DNA of 64,000 nucleotides, from the NCBI RefSeq assembly GCF_004514475.2, contig NZ_MYFO02000012.1:1-64000 (forward strand), read 5' to 3'. Source of the stretch: Paenibacillus athensensis. Its GTDB lineage: Bacteria > Bacillota > Bacilli > Paenibacillales > NBRC-103111. Made by a program: the position numbers and the translations under genes. Under the pieces are notes generated by a model. That model had not been told where the DNA came from, did no database searches, and saw only the letters and a program-made list of their open reading frames with translations. Below are positions 1 to 7,947 of the stretch, piece by piece; within the stretch, counting starts at the first letter, position 1, and every line of letters begins with the position of its first letter.

Positions 1-1
1 G

Positions 2-3000
2 ACGATTACGTTCACCATCGATAAAACGGCGCCGGTCGTAAGCGGCGTAACGGACAGCGGCTTGTACAATACGAACCAGACGCCGACGTTCAACGAAGGC
101 ACAGCGACACTGGACGGCTCGGCCTTCTCGAGCGGCAGCACAGTGAGCGCGGAGGGCGCGCATACGCTGATCGTGACCGATGCAGCGGGCAATGTGACGA
201 CGGTCAACTTCACGATTGACAAAACCGGCCCGACGGTAACGGGAGCAGCTGACTTGGGTAACTACAACACGAATCGTACCCTCACAATCAGCGACGGCAC
301 AGCGACGCTGGACGGCTCAGCGTTTACGAGCGGCAGCACCGTGAGTGCGGAAGGCTCGCATACGTTGATTGCCACGGATGCAGCAGGCAACACGACGACG
401 ATTACATTTACGATTGATAAAACCGCGCCGGTCGTAAGCGGCGTAATAGACGGATCGTTTTACAATGTTGATAAAACGATCACTTTCAATGAAGGCACGG
501 CAACGTTGGACGGTTCGGCTTTCAGCAGCGGGGACACAGTAAGCGCAGACGGCCCGCATACGCTGGTCGTGACCGATGCAGCGGGCAATACGACAACGGT
601 GACGTTTACTCTGGATACCACGGGCCCGACGGTAACGGGCGCAGCCGATGGGGTCAGCTATAATACGGACCGCACGCTCACCTTGAGCGACGGAACAGCG
701 ACGCTGGATGGTGCGGCATTTACGAGCGGAAGCACGGTAAGTGCGGAAGGCTCGCATACGCTGATCGCCACGGATGCGGCAGGCAACATCACGACGATTA
801 CATTCACCATTGATAAGACGGTTCCGGTAGTCAGCGGGGCGACGGACGGAAGTTTATACAATGTGAACAAAACGATTACGTTTAACGAAGGCACAGCAAC
901 GCTGGACGGTTTGGCGTTTACGAGCGGCAGCACAGTAAGCGCGGAGGGTGCGCATACGCTGATCGTTACCGATGCAGCGGGCAACGCGACGACGGTCAAC
1001 TTTACGATTGACAAAACAGGTCCGACAATTACGGGCGCAGCCGATGGGGTCAGCTATAATACCGACCGTACCATCACCTTGAGCGACGGAACGGCGACGC
1101 TGGACGGCTCGGCCTTTACGAGCGGCAGCACAGTGAGTGCGGAAGGTTCGCATACGCTGATCGCCACAGATGCGGCCGGCAACACAACGACGATTACGTT
1201 TACAGTCGACAAAACAGCTCCGGTCGTCACAGGAGTAAGCAATGCCGGATTGTACAACGTCAACAAAACAGTTACGTTTAACGAAGGCACAGCGACGCTG
1301 AACGGCTCGGCCTTTGTCAGCGGCACTACGATAAGCGCCGATGGCGCGTATACGCTGATCGTAACCGATGCAGCAGGCAATGCGACAACAGTGAATTTTT
1401 CGATCGATAAGACCGCTCCGGTCATTACCGGTGTCATGAACAATGGAAGCTACACCAGCGATCTGACCGTTAGCTTCAATGAAGGCACGGCAACATTGGA
1501 CGGCGCTGGGTTTACGAGCGGCAATACAGTCAGCGCGGAAGGCTCGCATACGCTGATTGTGACTGATGCGGCAGGCAACAGCACAACGATTCAATTTGTG
1601 CTTGATAAAACGGCCCCAACCGGAACCATTACCATTAACAATGGCGATGCGTTGACCAAGCAAAAGCATGTCGATCTGACCATCACGGGAACAGACGGTA
1701 CGGGTGTAGGTGGTATTCAAGCCCGGTTCTCCAATGATAATACGGATTGGACGGCATGGGAGAACATACCGTCTACCTTATCGTGGACGCTGACGAACGG
1801 TAAGGGGACAAAAACTGTTTACATGCAATTGAAGGATGCTTTGGGCAATACCAGCACAAGCTTAACCGATACGATCAATTACAAATCAGTGCCGCAAATC
1901 GTCAATTACTTGAAATCGGCGCAGGATACGCAAGTCATCACGCTCTCCGCGGGCTTTTTCGGTTACAGCAATGAGGATGACAGCGTACTGCAAAAAATTA
2001 AAATTATCGCGTTGCCGGCTCACGGTTCGCTGAAATTCAACAATGTCTTGGTCACAGCCGGTCAGGAAATCGATCTGGCGGATATCGACAAGCTGGTTTA
2101 CACGCCGCAGCGGGGCTGGTCTGGTACAGCGCAGCTGGTGTGGAACGGCTATGACGGCGAATTGTATGCCGATAGCGACGCTACCGTATCATTTGCTACC
2201 CGCTCCAGCTCCAGCGCGGCTCCAACGGGCCCGATTGCAGGCGCTGGTCAGGAATCCGTTCAAGTTATCGTTAACGGAGTTGTGCAGGAGCAGCTGGCAA
2301 CGGCCAAAACGGAGAACTTGCCGGACGGCCGCAAGAGCAGCATGATTATGATTGATGAAGACAAGATGAACGCCAAGCTTGAAAAAGAAGGCAACAAAGC
2401 GCTTGTGACGATCCCGTTCACCAAGGATACGGACCAGGTATTCGGCGTGCTGAACGGTCAAATGGTAAAAAACATGGAGAACCGTGAAGCAGTGCTTCAG
2501 GTTCAAACGAACAATGCATCGTATACGATTCCTGCTCAGCAAATCAATATCGATGCGGTGTCCGCCGCTTTTGACAAGAGTATCGCTTTGAGGGACATTC
2601 AGGTCAAGGTTGAAATTACGAATCTGGCGCCAAATAGCCCGGCTGTAACGACGCAGAAGCAAAAGAATGGCAATGTCGTCATTATTGCGCCAGCATTTGA
2701 ATTCAAGCTGACGGGCAGCTACGGTGGCAAAGAAGTAGAGGTTAGCCAATTTAACGCTTATGTAGAGCGTACAATCGCCATTCCGGACGGGGTTGACCCG
2801 AAAAAAATTACGACGGGCGTCGTGGCGATGCCGGACGGCACGTTTGTCCACGTTCCAACCAAGGTCATTCAAAAAGACGGCAAATACTATGCAGTCATCA
2901 ACAGCTTGACCAACAGTATTTACTCTGTCGTGTATAACGAAAAAACATTTGCCGACGTAGAGCATCATTGGTCCAGAGATGTTGTTGACGAAATGGGTGC

Positions 3001-3505
3001 GCGCATGGTGATTAACGGTGTTGACGACGAGCATTTTGCTCCGGATCAAGCCATTACGCGCGCAGAGTTCACAGCGGTTATGGTACGCGCTTTGGGCTTG
3101 CGCGAGGCCCACAAAACGCTTTCGTACAGCGATGTATCCGAAGGTGACTGGTATTACACGGCAATAGCGATTGCTCAGGAGTATGGATTGATTCAGGGCT
3201 ACAGCGAATCGGAATTCGGTCCGGGCAAGCTGATCAGTCGTCAGGAAGCAATGGTCATTATCCAGCGGGCATTGAAGCTGGCAGGTCATGACAACGTATT
3301 GTCGAATGAACAGATTGCCGCTCAGCTCGGCGCGTTTGCAGACAAAGGTGAGTTTGGCAATTGGGCGGCCAGTGCGGCTGCGCTGTGTATGGACCTGCAC
3401 ATTGTCGAGGGCAGCGACGGCTTGGCCCGTCCGGCCAGCAACATTACGCGTGCGGAAACCGCAGCTATGATCAAGAGAATGCTGGAAGCAGCGAATTTAA
3501 TTTAA
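2..3505 (+). CDS. Surface protein with tandem Ig-like repeats and three SLH domains (5' end outside the window)
   Basis: The frame is open from base 2, so the signal peptide and N-terminus lie upstream; 1,167 residues are visible. Eight Ig-like repeats of exactly 66 residues come first (DKT(A/G)P ... GTATLDG ... TDAAGN, bases 20-1603). Another Ig-like domain follows (about 1604-1890), then a cadherin/tandem-95-like segment (about 1890-2200) and a stretch of unknown fold. Three SLH domains close the protein, starting near 2948, 3124 and 3332. SLH domains of this kind bind secondary cell-wall polymer, so the protein should be anchored outside the cell on an extended Ig stalk. The function of the missing N-terminal part cannot be judged; adhesion or a long surface spacer is my inference. 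A strong terminator follows directly. Confidence 0.9.
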   Translation, partial: TITFTIDKTAPVVSGVTDSGLYNTNQTPTFNEGTATLDGSAFSSGSTVSAEGAHTLIVTDAAGNVTTVNFTIDKTGPTVTGAADLGNYNTNRTLTISDGTATLDGSAFTSGSTVSAEGSHTLIATDAAGNTTTITFTIDKTAPVVSGVIDGSFYNVDKTITFNEGTATLDGSAFSSGDTVSADGPHTLVVTDAAGNTTTVTFTLDTTGPTVTGAADGVSYNTDRTLTLSDGTATLDGAAFTSGSTVSAEGSHTLIATDAAGNITTITFTIDKTVPVVSGATDGSLYNVNKTITFNEGTATLDGLAFTSGSTVSAEGAHTLIVTDAAGNATTVNFTIDKTGPTITGAADGVSYNTDRTITLSDGTATLDGSAFTSGSTVSAEGSHTLIATDAAGNTTTITFTVDKTAPVVTGVSNAGLYNVNKTVTFNEGTATLNGSAFVSGTTISADGAYTLIVTDAAGNATTVNFSIDKTAPVITGVMNNGSYTSDLTVSFNEGTATLDGAGFTSGNTVSAEGSHTLIVTDAAGNSTTIQFVLDKTAPTGTITINNGDALTKQKHVDLTITGTDGTGVGGIQARFSNDNTDWTAWENIPSTLSWTLTNGKGTKTVYMQLKDALGNTSTSLTDTINYKSVPQIVNYLKSAQDTQVITLSAGFFGYSNEDDSVLQKIKIIALPAHGSLKFNNVLVTAGQEIDLADIDKLVYTPQRGWSGTAQLVWNGYDGELYADSDATVSFATRSSSSAAPTGPIAGAGQESVQVIVNGVVQEQLATAKTENLPDGRKSSMIMIDEDKMNAKLEKEGNKALVTIPFTKDTDQVFGVLNGQMVKNMENREAVLQVQTNNASYTIPAQQINIDAVSAAFDKSIALRDIQVKVEITNLAPNSPAVTTQKQKNGNVVIIAPAFEFKLTGSYGGKEVEVSQFNAYVERTIAIPDGVDPKKITTGVVAMPDGTFVHVPTKVIQKDGKYYAVINSLTNSIYSVVYNEKTFADVEHHWSRDVVDEMGARMVINGVDDEHFAPDQAITRAEFTAVMVRALGLREAHKTLSYSDVSEGDWYYTAIAIAQEYGLIQGYSESEFGPGKLISRQEAMVIIQRALKLAGHDNVLSNEQIAAQLGAFADKGEFGNWAASAAALCMDLHIVEGSDGLARPASNITRAETAAMIKRMLEAANLI
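20..1603 (+). repeat. Eight tandem 198-bp Ig-like coding repeats
   Basis: The DKT motif codon starts at 20, 218, 416, 614, 812, 1010, 1208, 1406 and 1604, so every unit is exactly 198 bp with no indels. The units alternate between two sequence types (see findings). They encode the bacterial Ig-like stalk of the SLH protein. Confidence 0.95.
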
Positions 3506-3514
3506 AAATCAAGC

Positions 3515-3551
3515 AAAAACCGGGAAAGTTCAAGGAACTTCCCGGTTTTTC
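3515..3551 (+). terminator. Rho-independent terminator of the SLH gene
   Basis: An inverted repeat pairs AAAAACCGGG...GTTC with GAACTTCCCGGTTTTT, with one A bulge and a short loop, and ends in a T run nine bases after the stop codon. Confidence 0.85.
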
Positions 3552-3576
3552 TATGCTCATTATTTTCATACAGCAA

Positions 3577-3605
3577 TTGACAATATTCGCTTCATCCCGC
3601 AATAT
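3577..3605 (+). promoter_or_regulatory. Possible promoter of the GNAT / tail-collar cassette
   Basis: A TTGACA at 3577-3582 is followed after 17 bases by CAATAT at 3600-3605. The -35 is perfect but the -10 is weak. It is the only good candidate between the upstream terminator and the acetyltransferase gene. Confidence 0.4.
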
Positions 3606-3674
3606 AGAAATTAGGACTTTGGAATTAAATGGTGCCCAATGTCGTTGCAGAATTTTAAACAAAAGAGGGATTTC

Positions 3675-4139
3675 ATGCTTCGATTTGTACCGGCGGCTTC
3701 TGATGATGAGCTTTTCCTGTACGAGCTGTATGCTGACACGAGAAAGGAAGAGCTGAGCGTGTTGGGCTGGGATAACGCCCAGCAGGACGCATTTTTGCGT
3801 ATGCAGTTTCATGCCCAGCAGCGGTCTTACCGGACGCAATATGCCGGTCTGGAGCAGCGGATCATCTATCAGGACGATCAGCGCATCGGTCAGATTTCAA
3901 CGGCTGTTACGGAGCAAGCGTTGCTAGTGGTCGACCTTGTGTTTCTCCCGGAATATCGCAATCAGGGTCATGGTACCAGCCTGCTGGCTGAGGTCCAGGA
4001 AACGGCGAGACAGCAAAGCAAACCAGTACGACTTCACGTGCTGCATAACAATCCGGCCCAACGGCTTTACGCCAGGATGGGGTTTCGAATTACGGGCGGG
4101 CAGTTTCCGTACGTTTCCATGGAATGGAATGAATCTTAA
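3675..4139 (+). CDS. GNAT family N-acetyltransferase
   Basis: The 154-residue protein has the GNAT acetyl-CoA loop RNQGHGT after a hydrophobic strand (LLVVDLVFLPEY), and the C-terminal NPAQRLYARMGF helix-strand typical of the fold. The ATG at 3675 is preferred to an upstream in-frame ATG at 3639 because AGAGGGA lies just ahead of it. The substrate is unknown. The gene is separated by 47 bp from a DUF6916-like gene and three tail-collar genes on the same strand with no terminator between, so it probably belongs to the same transcript. It could acetylate one of the neighbouring products, but nothing in the sequence shows this. Confidence 0.85.
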   Translation: MLRFVPAASDDELFLYELYADTRKEELSVLGWDNAQQDAFLRMQFHAQQRSYRTQYAGLEQRIIYQDDQRIGQISTAVTEQALLVVDLVFLPEYRNQGHGTSLLAEVQETARQQSKPVRLHVLHNNPAQRLYARMGFRITGGQFPYVSMEWNES

Positions 4140-4186
4140 AATAGAGGATTTTCCAGACACTAACATTGAGGAAGGTGAAAAGTCGA

Positions 4187-4483
4187 ATGAAAACTTTTTC
4201 TGATGCAGAAGCATTGCAAGGCAGTAACTTTCAAGTCGTTGTTCCGCAAGGGGATTCCTTGACTTTGGAAGTGACTCAGGTTAAGGACAGAGGCAGCAAT
4301 GATGCTGTAGAGCAGTTCTCGATTGTATTTAAGGGTGCTTTGGATGCTCCGCTTCAACAAGGGCTTTACCAACTTCAACATGAAACTTTGGGGGCAGTCG
4401 ATTGGATGCTTGTTCCAGTTGGCCGGGATATGCAAGGCAATTTATACGAAGCTGTGTTCAATTTGCTGAAAAATCAGGAGTAG
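4187..4483 (+). CDS. DUF6916-like small protein
   Basis: The protein has 98 residues from the ATG at 4187, which is preceded by GAGGAAGGTG. The C-terminal half reads as the DUF6916 pattern: a QG-Y-L-H-LG stretch, then LVPVGRD and YEAVFN. Proteins of this type typically occur beside tail-collar/MdpB-like genes, which is the case here. No signal peptide or membrane segment is visible. Its biochemical role is unknown; a chaperone or cap for the collar proteins is a guess from context. The product lacks cysteine. Confidence 0.75.
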   Translation: MKTFSDAEALQGSNFQVVVPQGDSLTLEVTQVKDRGSNDAVEQFSIVFKGALDAPLQQGLYQLQHETLGAVDWMLVPVGRDMQGNLYEAVFNLLKNQE

Positions 4484-4536
4484 CTCTAAGAACGCAGAGC
4501 TTCGCTTATGTAGACGATATTGAAAGGAGATGCTTT

Positions 4537-5046
4537 ATGAGCGATCAATATGTAGGTGAAATTCGGATGTTCAGCGGGACCTTCGCGCCGATCGGCTGGT
4601 TGCTATGCAACGGACAGCTGCTGAGCATCAGTCAATATGAAGTGCTTTATACATTAATTGGTACAACTTACGGCGGGGATGGTCGTACGACGTTTGCTTT
4701 GCCGGATTTGCGGGGCCGGTTACCTATACATATGGGCGCTGGCTACGTGCTTGGTCAAATGGCGGGTACCGAGAAGGTAACACTGGTCTCCACGGAAATG
4801 CCTGCGCATACGCATATTCCGAACGCTTCGAACGTTGGAGGTGCAAGTGCAAGTCCGGCGAATGCCTTTTGGGCTACCAATAGTAATGCTGCTGTGCAGC
4901 CATATTCGACAACCGCTCCTAATACGACGATGAATCCGGCAGCGATCAGCTCGATAGGTGGTAACCAGCCACATGATAATATGATGCCTTTTTTGACCGT
5001 ATCGTTTATTATTGCCACTGAAGGCGTATTTCCAAGCCAGTACTAA
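4537..5046 (+). CDS. Tail-collar domain protein 1 (MdpB-like)
   Basis: The 169-residue protein begins at ATG 4537 behind AAAGGAG. It has the phage tail collar signature at its N-terminus: GEIRMFSG, APIGWLLCNGQLL, then TTYGGDGRTTFALPDLRGR, followed by an H-rich middle (MPAHTHI) and a QPHDNMMPFL C-terminal motif. This is the short collar protein family also called microcystin-dependent protein (MdpB). No signal peptide is seen. It is the first of three paralogues in tandem; all keep the GDGRTTFALP/NGTTTFALP core. There are no capsid, tail, lysis or integrase genes nearby, so this is not an obvious prophage remnant. Confidence 0.88.
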   Translation: MSDQYVGEIRMFSGTFAPIGWLLCNGQLLSISQYEVLYTLIGTTYGGDGRTTFALPDLRGRLPIHMGAGYVLGQMAGTEKVTLVSTEMPAHTHIPNASNVGGASASPANAFWATNSNAAVQPYSTTAPNTTMNPAAISSIGGNQPHDNMMPFLTVSFIIATEGVFPSQY

Positions 5047-5065
5047 GGGATGAGGAGGAACAATC

Positions 5066-5563
5066 ATGGAACCGTTTTTGGCTGAAGTTCGGGCTTTTTC
5101 GTTTAATTTCGCACCGCGCGGCTGGGCACAATGCAATGGACAATTGCTGCCGATTCAACAAAATACCGCGTTGTTTTCTCTGATTGGCACCACGTATGGG
5201 GGAGATGGCCGAACCACTTTCGCGCTTCCGAACCTGCAAGGAAAAGTGCCCATTCATCGCAGCAGTTCGATTGCTTACGGAACATCGGCTGGTGAAGCTG
5301 CACATACGCTGACAATCAATGAAATGCCGATGCATACGCATCAGGTAACCGGAGGATCGACTGCTACAGCCTACAAGCCTACCGGATTTACTTGGGGGAC
5401 CAACACCACTAATAACTCGATTTTTCAAACTACAGCAAACACGGTTATGAGCTCTGATTCAATTGGACTTAGCGGAGCAAGCCAATCTCACAACAACATG
5501 CAACCGTATACAACTGTTAACTACTGTATCGCACTAACAGGGATTTTCCCGCCAAGAAGCTAA
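5066..5563 (+). CDS. Tail-collar domain protein 2 (MdpB-like)
   Basis: The 165-residue paralogue starts at ATG 5066 with GAGGAGG upstream. It repeats the family layout: AEVRAFSFNFAPRGWAQCNG, GTTYGGDGRTTFALPNLQGK, MPMHTHQ, then QSHNNMQPYTTVNY and a C-terminal ALTGIFPPR. It is only 19 bp downstream of paralogue 1 and 18 bp upstream of paralogue 3, so the three are cotranscribed. Divergence is greatest in the central His/Ser/Thr-rich segment, as in tail-fibre tips, which suggests three different binding surfaces or a hetero-oligomer. Confidence 0.88.
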   Translation: MEPFLAEVRAFSFNFAPRGWAQCNGQLLPIQQNTALFSLIGTTYGGDGRTTFALPNLQGKVPIHRSSSIAYGTSAGEAAHTLTINEMPMHTHQVTGGSTATAYKPTGFTWGTNTTNNSIFQTTANTVMSSDSIGLSGASQSHNNMQPYTTVNYCIALTGIFPPRS

Positions 5564-5581
5564 TAAGGAGGAGCGAAGAAA

Positions 5582-6106
5582 ATGGACCCTTATCTCGGAG
5601 AAATTCGGATTTTTGCAGGAAACTATGCCCCGAGCGGTTGGGCTTTTTGTGACGGTACAATTATGCCGGTTTCGCAAAACTCAGCGCTCTTTTCACTTGT
5701 CGGGGGACTTTATGGCGGAAACGGTACGACAACGTTTGCTCTTCCCAACTTTCAGGGAGCAGCTCCAATCCATCAAGGGACAGGGCCTGGGTTGACGCCG
5801 CGTACCGTGGGGGAATCCGGTGGAGAGTCTTCAGTGATGCTGCTTGAAACTCAAATACCGAATCACACGCATTCGATCAATGCGCAGTTAGCCCCCACGC
5901 AGATTGAGCCAACGCAAGCAGTTTGGGCAAGCTCGAAGGCATCCTTCGGACCTTCGATCTACTCCAATCTTCTCGATACCCCAATGAGCCCGCTCGCTCT
6001 CGGCGTTACGGGCAACAGCCAAGCTCACAATAACATGCAGCCATATGTGGCGATGAACTTTATTATATCGCTGGAAGGCAACTATCCGCCGAAGCCGAAT
6101 AACTAG
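5582..6106 (+). CDS. Tail-collar domain protein 3 (MdpB-like)
   Basis: The 174-residue third paralogue starts at ATG 5582 with AAGGAGG upstream. It keeps GEIRIFAGNYAPSGWAFCDG, GGNGTTTFALPNFQG, IPNHTHSIN and QAHNNMQPYVAMNF. Its core has NGTTTF where the other two have DGRTTF. It ends at a strong terminator, which makes the unit 3675-6106 a five-gene operon. As for the other two, the family is known in phage short tail fibres and in chromosomal MdpB proteins; the cellular role here is unknown. Confidence 0.88.
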   Translation: MDPYLGEIRIFAGNYAPSGWAFCDGTIMPVSQNSALFSLVGGLYGGNGTTTFALPNFQGAAPIHQGTGPGLTPRTVGESGGESSVMLLETQIPNHTHSINAQLAPTQIEPTQAVWASSKASFGPSIYSNLLDTPMSPLALGVTGNSQAHNNMQPYVAMNFIISLEGNYPPKPNN

Positions 6107-6117
6107 GCGAGAAGACG

Positions 6118-6152
6118 CACCCCATTTCACTTTGGTGAGATGGGGTGTTTTT
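6118..6152 (+). terminator. Terminator of the tail-collar operon
   Basis: A 13-bp stem (CACCCCATTTCAC with GTGAGATGGGGTG, one G-U pair) with a 4-base loop is followed by TTTTTG. Confidence 0.88.
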
Positions 6153-6292
6153 GTATTGACTTTGCGCCGGGGATGGACCACAATGTGAAGCGAAGCGCAC
6201 GATGAAGGTGCAGGGAGGCAGCGGACTGCTGCGGTCAAGAACAAGGATAAGGAAAAGGCTGTAACGGTCAACGTAAGGAGAGGACGACGGCA

Positions 6293-6661
6293 ATGGGAGT
6301 TAAAGTATACGGATATGACAAATGCGGGACATGCCGCAACGCAACCAAGTGGTTAAAGGCGCACGAGATCGAGATTGAAGCGAGCATCCCGTTATTTGAA
6401 ACGCCGCCTGCGGCGGATGAGCTGGAGAAGCTGGTGGCCGACAGCGGGCTGGAGCTGAAAAAATTTTTTAATACGTCTGGCGAAGTCTATAAGGAGCTGG
6501 GCCTGAAGGACAAGCTGGCGTCGATGAGCCGGCAGGAGCAATTGGAGCTGCTGGCGGGCAACGGCCGTTTAATCAAAAGACCGATTGTGACCGACGGCAA
6601 GCAGGTAACGGTCGGTTTTAAAGAGGAGCAGTATACAGCTGTATGGGGGAAACAGGAATGA
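6293..6661 (+). CDS. ArsC/Spx-fold thioredoxin-like protein
   Basis: The 122-residue protein has the ArsC/Spx-family N-terminus with a CGTC motif (KCGTCRNATKWL) and the RLIKRPIV segment near residue 98 that is typical of YffB/ArsC-like reductases. Only the CxxC pair is seen near the N-terminus. Family members include arsenate reductases, Spx and uncharacterised YusI-like thiol proteins; no ars genes are near, so arsenate reduction is not supported. The start ATG has a GGAGAGG site upstream. The last four bases overlap the next gene (ATGA), which suggests translational coupling with the aminotransferase. Confidence 0.85.
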   Translation: MGVKVYGYDKCGTCRNATKWLKAHEIEIEASIPLFETPPAADELEKLVADSGLELKKFFNTSGEVYKELGLKDKLASMSRQEQLELLAGNGRLIKRPIVTDGKQVTVGFKEEQYTAVWGKQE

Positions 6662-7833
6662 AGGTAACGGGCTCAAAGCGACTGACGCAGCTCGGTTCGG
6701 CGATTTTTGCCGAGATGGCGGAGTGGAAGCGTGAGGTGGCGCAGACAGGCGTTGATGTTATAGATCTGGGCATCGGCAGCCCAGACCTGCCCCCATCGGC
6801 GCGCGTGATGGCAGCGATGCGCGAAGCGGTGAGCAATCCGCGTTTATATGGGTATCCGACGTCGGAGGGCAGTTTTGCTTTTCGGCAGGCCGTAGCGCGG
6901 TGGTATCAGCATCGGTTTGGCGTGGAGCTGGAGCCTGGCAGTGAAATTGTCACGTTGATGGGCTCGCAGGACGGATTGGCTCATTTGGCGATGTCGCTTT
7001 GCGATCCGGGCGATGTCGCAATTGTTCCCGACCCGGGATATCCGATTTATGCGGCAAGTCTGGTGCTGGCCGGTGTCGAGGCGTACAAGGTTCCGCTGCG
7101 CGAGGAAAACGGCTATTTGCCCAAGCTTCACGATATTCCTGTCGAGGTGTTGAAGCGGGCCAAATTTATGCTGCTGAATTATCCGAGCAATCCGCTTTCG
7201 GCTGTGGCTGACCGTTCATTCTTCGAAGAGCTGGTCGCGTTTGCCAAGCAGAACGAACTGCTTGTTGTTCATGATCTGGCGTATTCGGAAATGGCGTTTG
7301 ACGGCTATAAGCCGATAAGTATTTTGGAAATAGCCGGTGCCAATGAGGTTGCCGTCGAATTTCATTCGCTGTCCAAAAGCTTTAATATGGCCGGTTGCCG
7401 CATCGCCTTTTTGGCCGGTCACGCGGGAGCTGTGTCAGCGCTCAAAACGCTGAAGTCGAACATCGATTATGGCGTATTTGAAGCCGTACAGGCTGCAGGC
7501 ATTGCTGCATTGGAAGAAGATATGGAAAATGAGCACACGGTTGCTGCCGTTTATGAGCGAAGAAGAGACCTGTTCCTGGCTGCGCTTGGCGAAGCGGGAT
7601 GGAGCGTTCAGCCGCCTAAGGCAACGATGTTTATTTGGGCGCGGATTCCCCAAGGCTGGACCTCTCGACAAATTTCCCGGGAAATGTTGTTTCGCGCGGG
7701 TGTTGTCGTTACTCCTGGGGATGCTTTTGGCGAGGAAGGCGAAGGTTATGTGCGGATTGCGTTGGTGCAAAATGAAGCGAGGTTGCTTGAAGCTGCGAAA
7801 AGAATTGGCCTTTGGCTGGGCAGCAGGGAATGA
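6658..7833 (+). CDS. Class I/II PLP-dependent aminotransferase
   Basis: The 391-residue protein is a fold-type I aminotransferase. It has VIDLGIGSPDLPP at the N-terminus, the nucleotide-fold DPGYPIY loop, NYPSNP, the HDLAYS aspartate region, and the PLP-binding lysine in HSLSKSFNMAG, with a YVRIAL segment carrying the carboxylate-binding arginine near the end. It resembles the LL-diaminopimelate aminotransferase/PatA/AlaT group, but the amino acid substrate cannot be fixed by eye. ATG 6658 is chosen over 6643 because it forms the ATGA overlap with the upstream stop and has GGGGGAAACAGGA ahead of it. Confidence 0.88.
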   Translation: MKVTGSKRLTQLGSAIFAEMAEWKREVAQTGVDVIDLGIGSPDLPPSARVMAAMREAVSNPRLYGYPTSEGSFAFRQAVARWYQHRFGVELEPGSEIVTLMGSQDGLAHLAMSLCDPGDVAIVPDPGYPIYAASLVLAGVEAYKVPLREENGYLPKLHDIPVEVLKRAKFMLLNYPSNPLSAVADRSFFEELVAFAKQNELLVVHDLAYSEMAFDGYKPISILEIAGANEVAVEFHSLSKSFNMAGCRIAFLAGHAGAVSALKTLKSNIDYGVFEAVQAAGIAALEEDMENEHTVAAVYERRRDLFLAALGEAGWSVQPPKATMFIWARIPQGWTSRQISREMLFRAGVVVTPGDAFGEEGEGYVRIALVQNEARLLEAAKRIGLWLGSRE

Positions 7834-7947
7834 AACGGTCTACACTTGGTAAAAATAGGAGGATGAGAGACTATGGATAAGCTGTAACGGGTGATGCGCC
7901 GCCAAAAGCCGGTGACGCGCTCCCGCACTGAGAAAGGGGAACGTACA

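Noticed and set aside
20-1603. Regular repeats that might be taken for a CRISPR or satellite array
   Set aside because: The units are 198 bp, in frame and translate to an Ig-like fold, with no spacers.
317-1720. Several long open frames on the minus strand inside the SLH protein gene
   Set aside because: They exist only because the 198-bp repeat keeps the reverse strand open. Their translations are repeated nonsense with no ribosome sites.
2189-3400. 403-codon minus-strand frame opposite the end of the SLH gene
   Set aside because: It is a shadow of the coding strand: no ribosome site, no recognisable domain and heavy in Arg/His/Asn from reversed codons.
3675-6106. Prophage or tailocin remnant
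   Set aside because: Only the collar-type proteins are phage-like. No structural, lysis, replication or integration gene occurs in the window.
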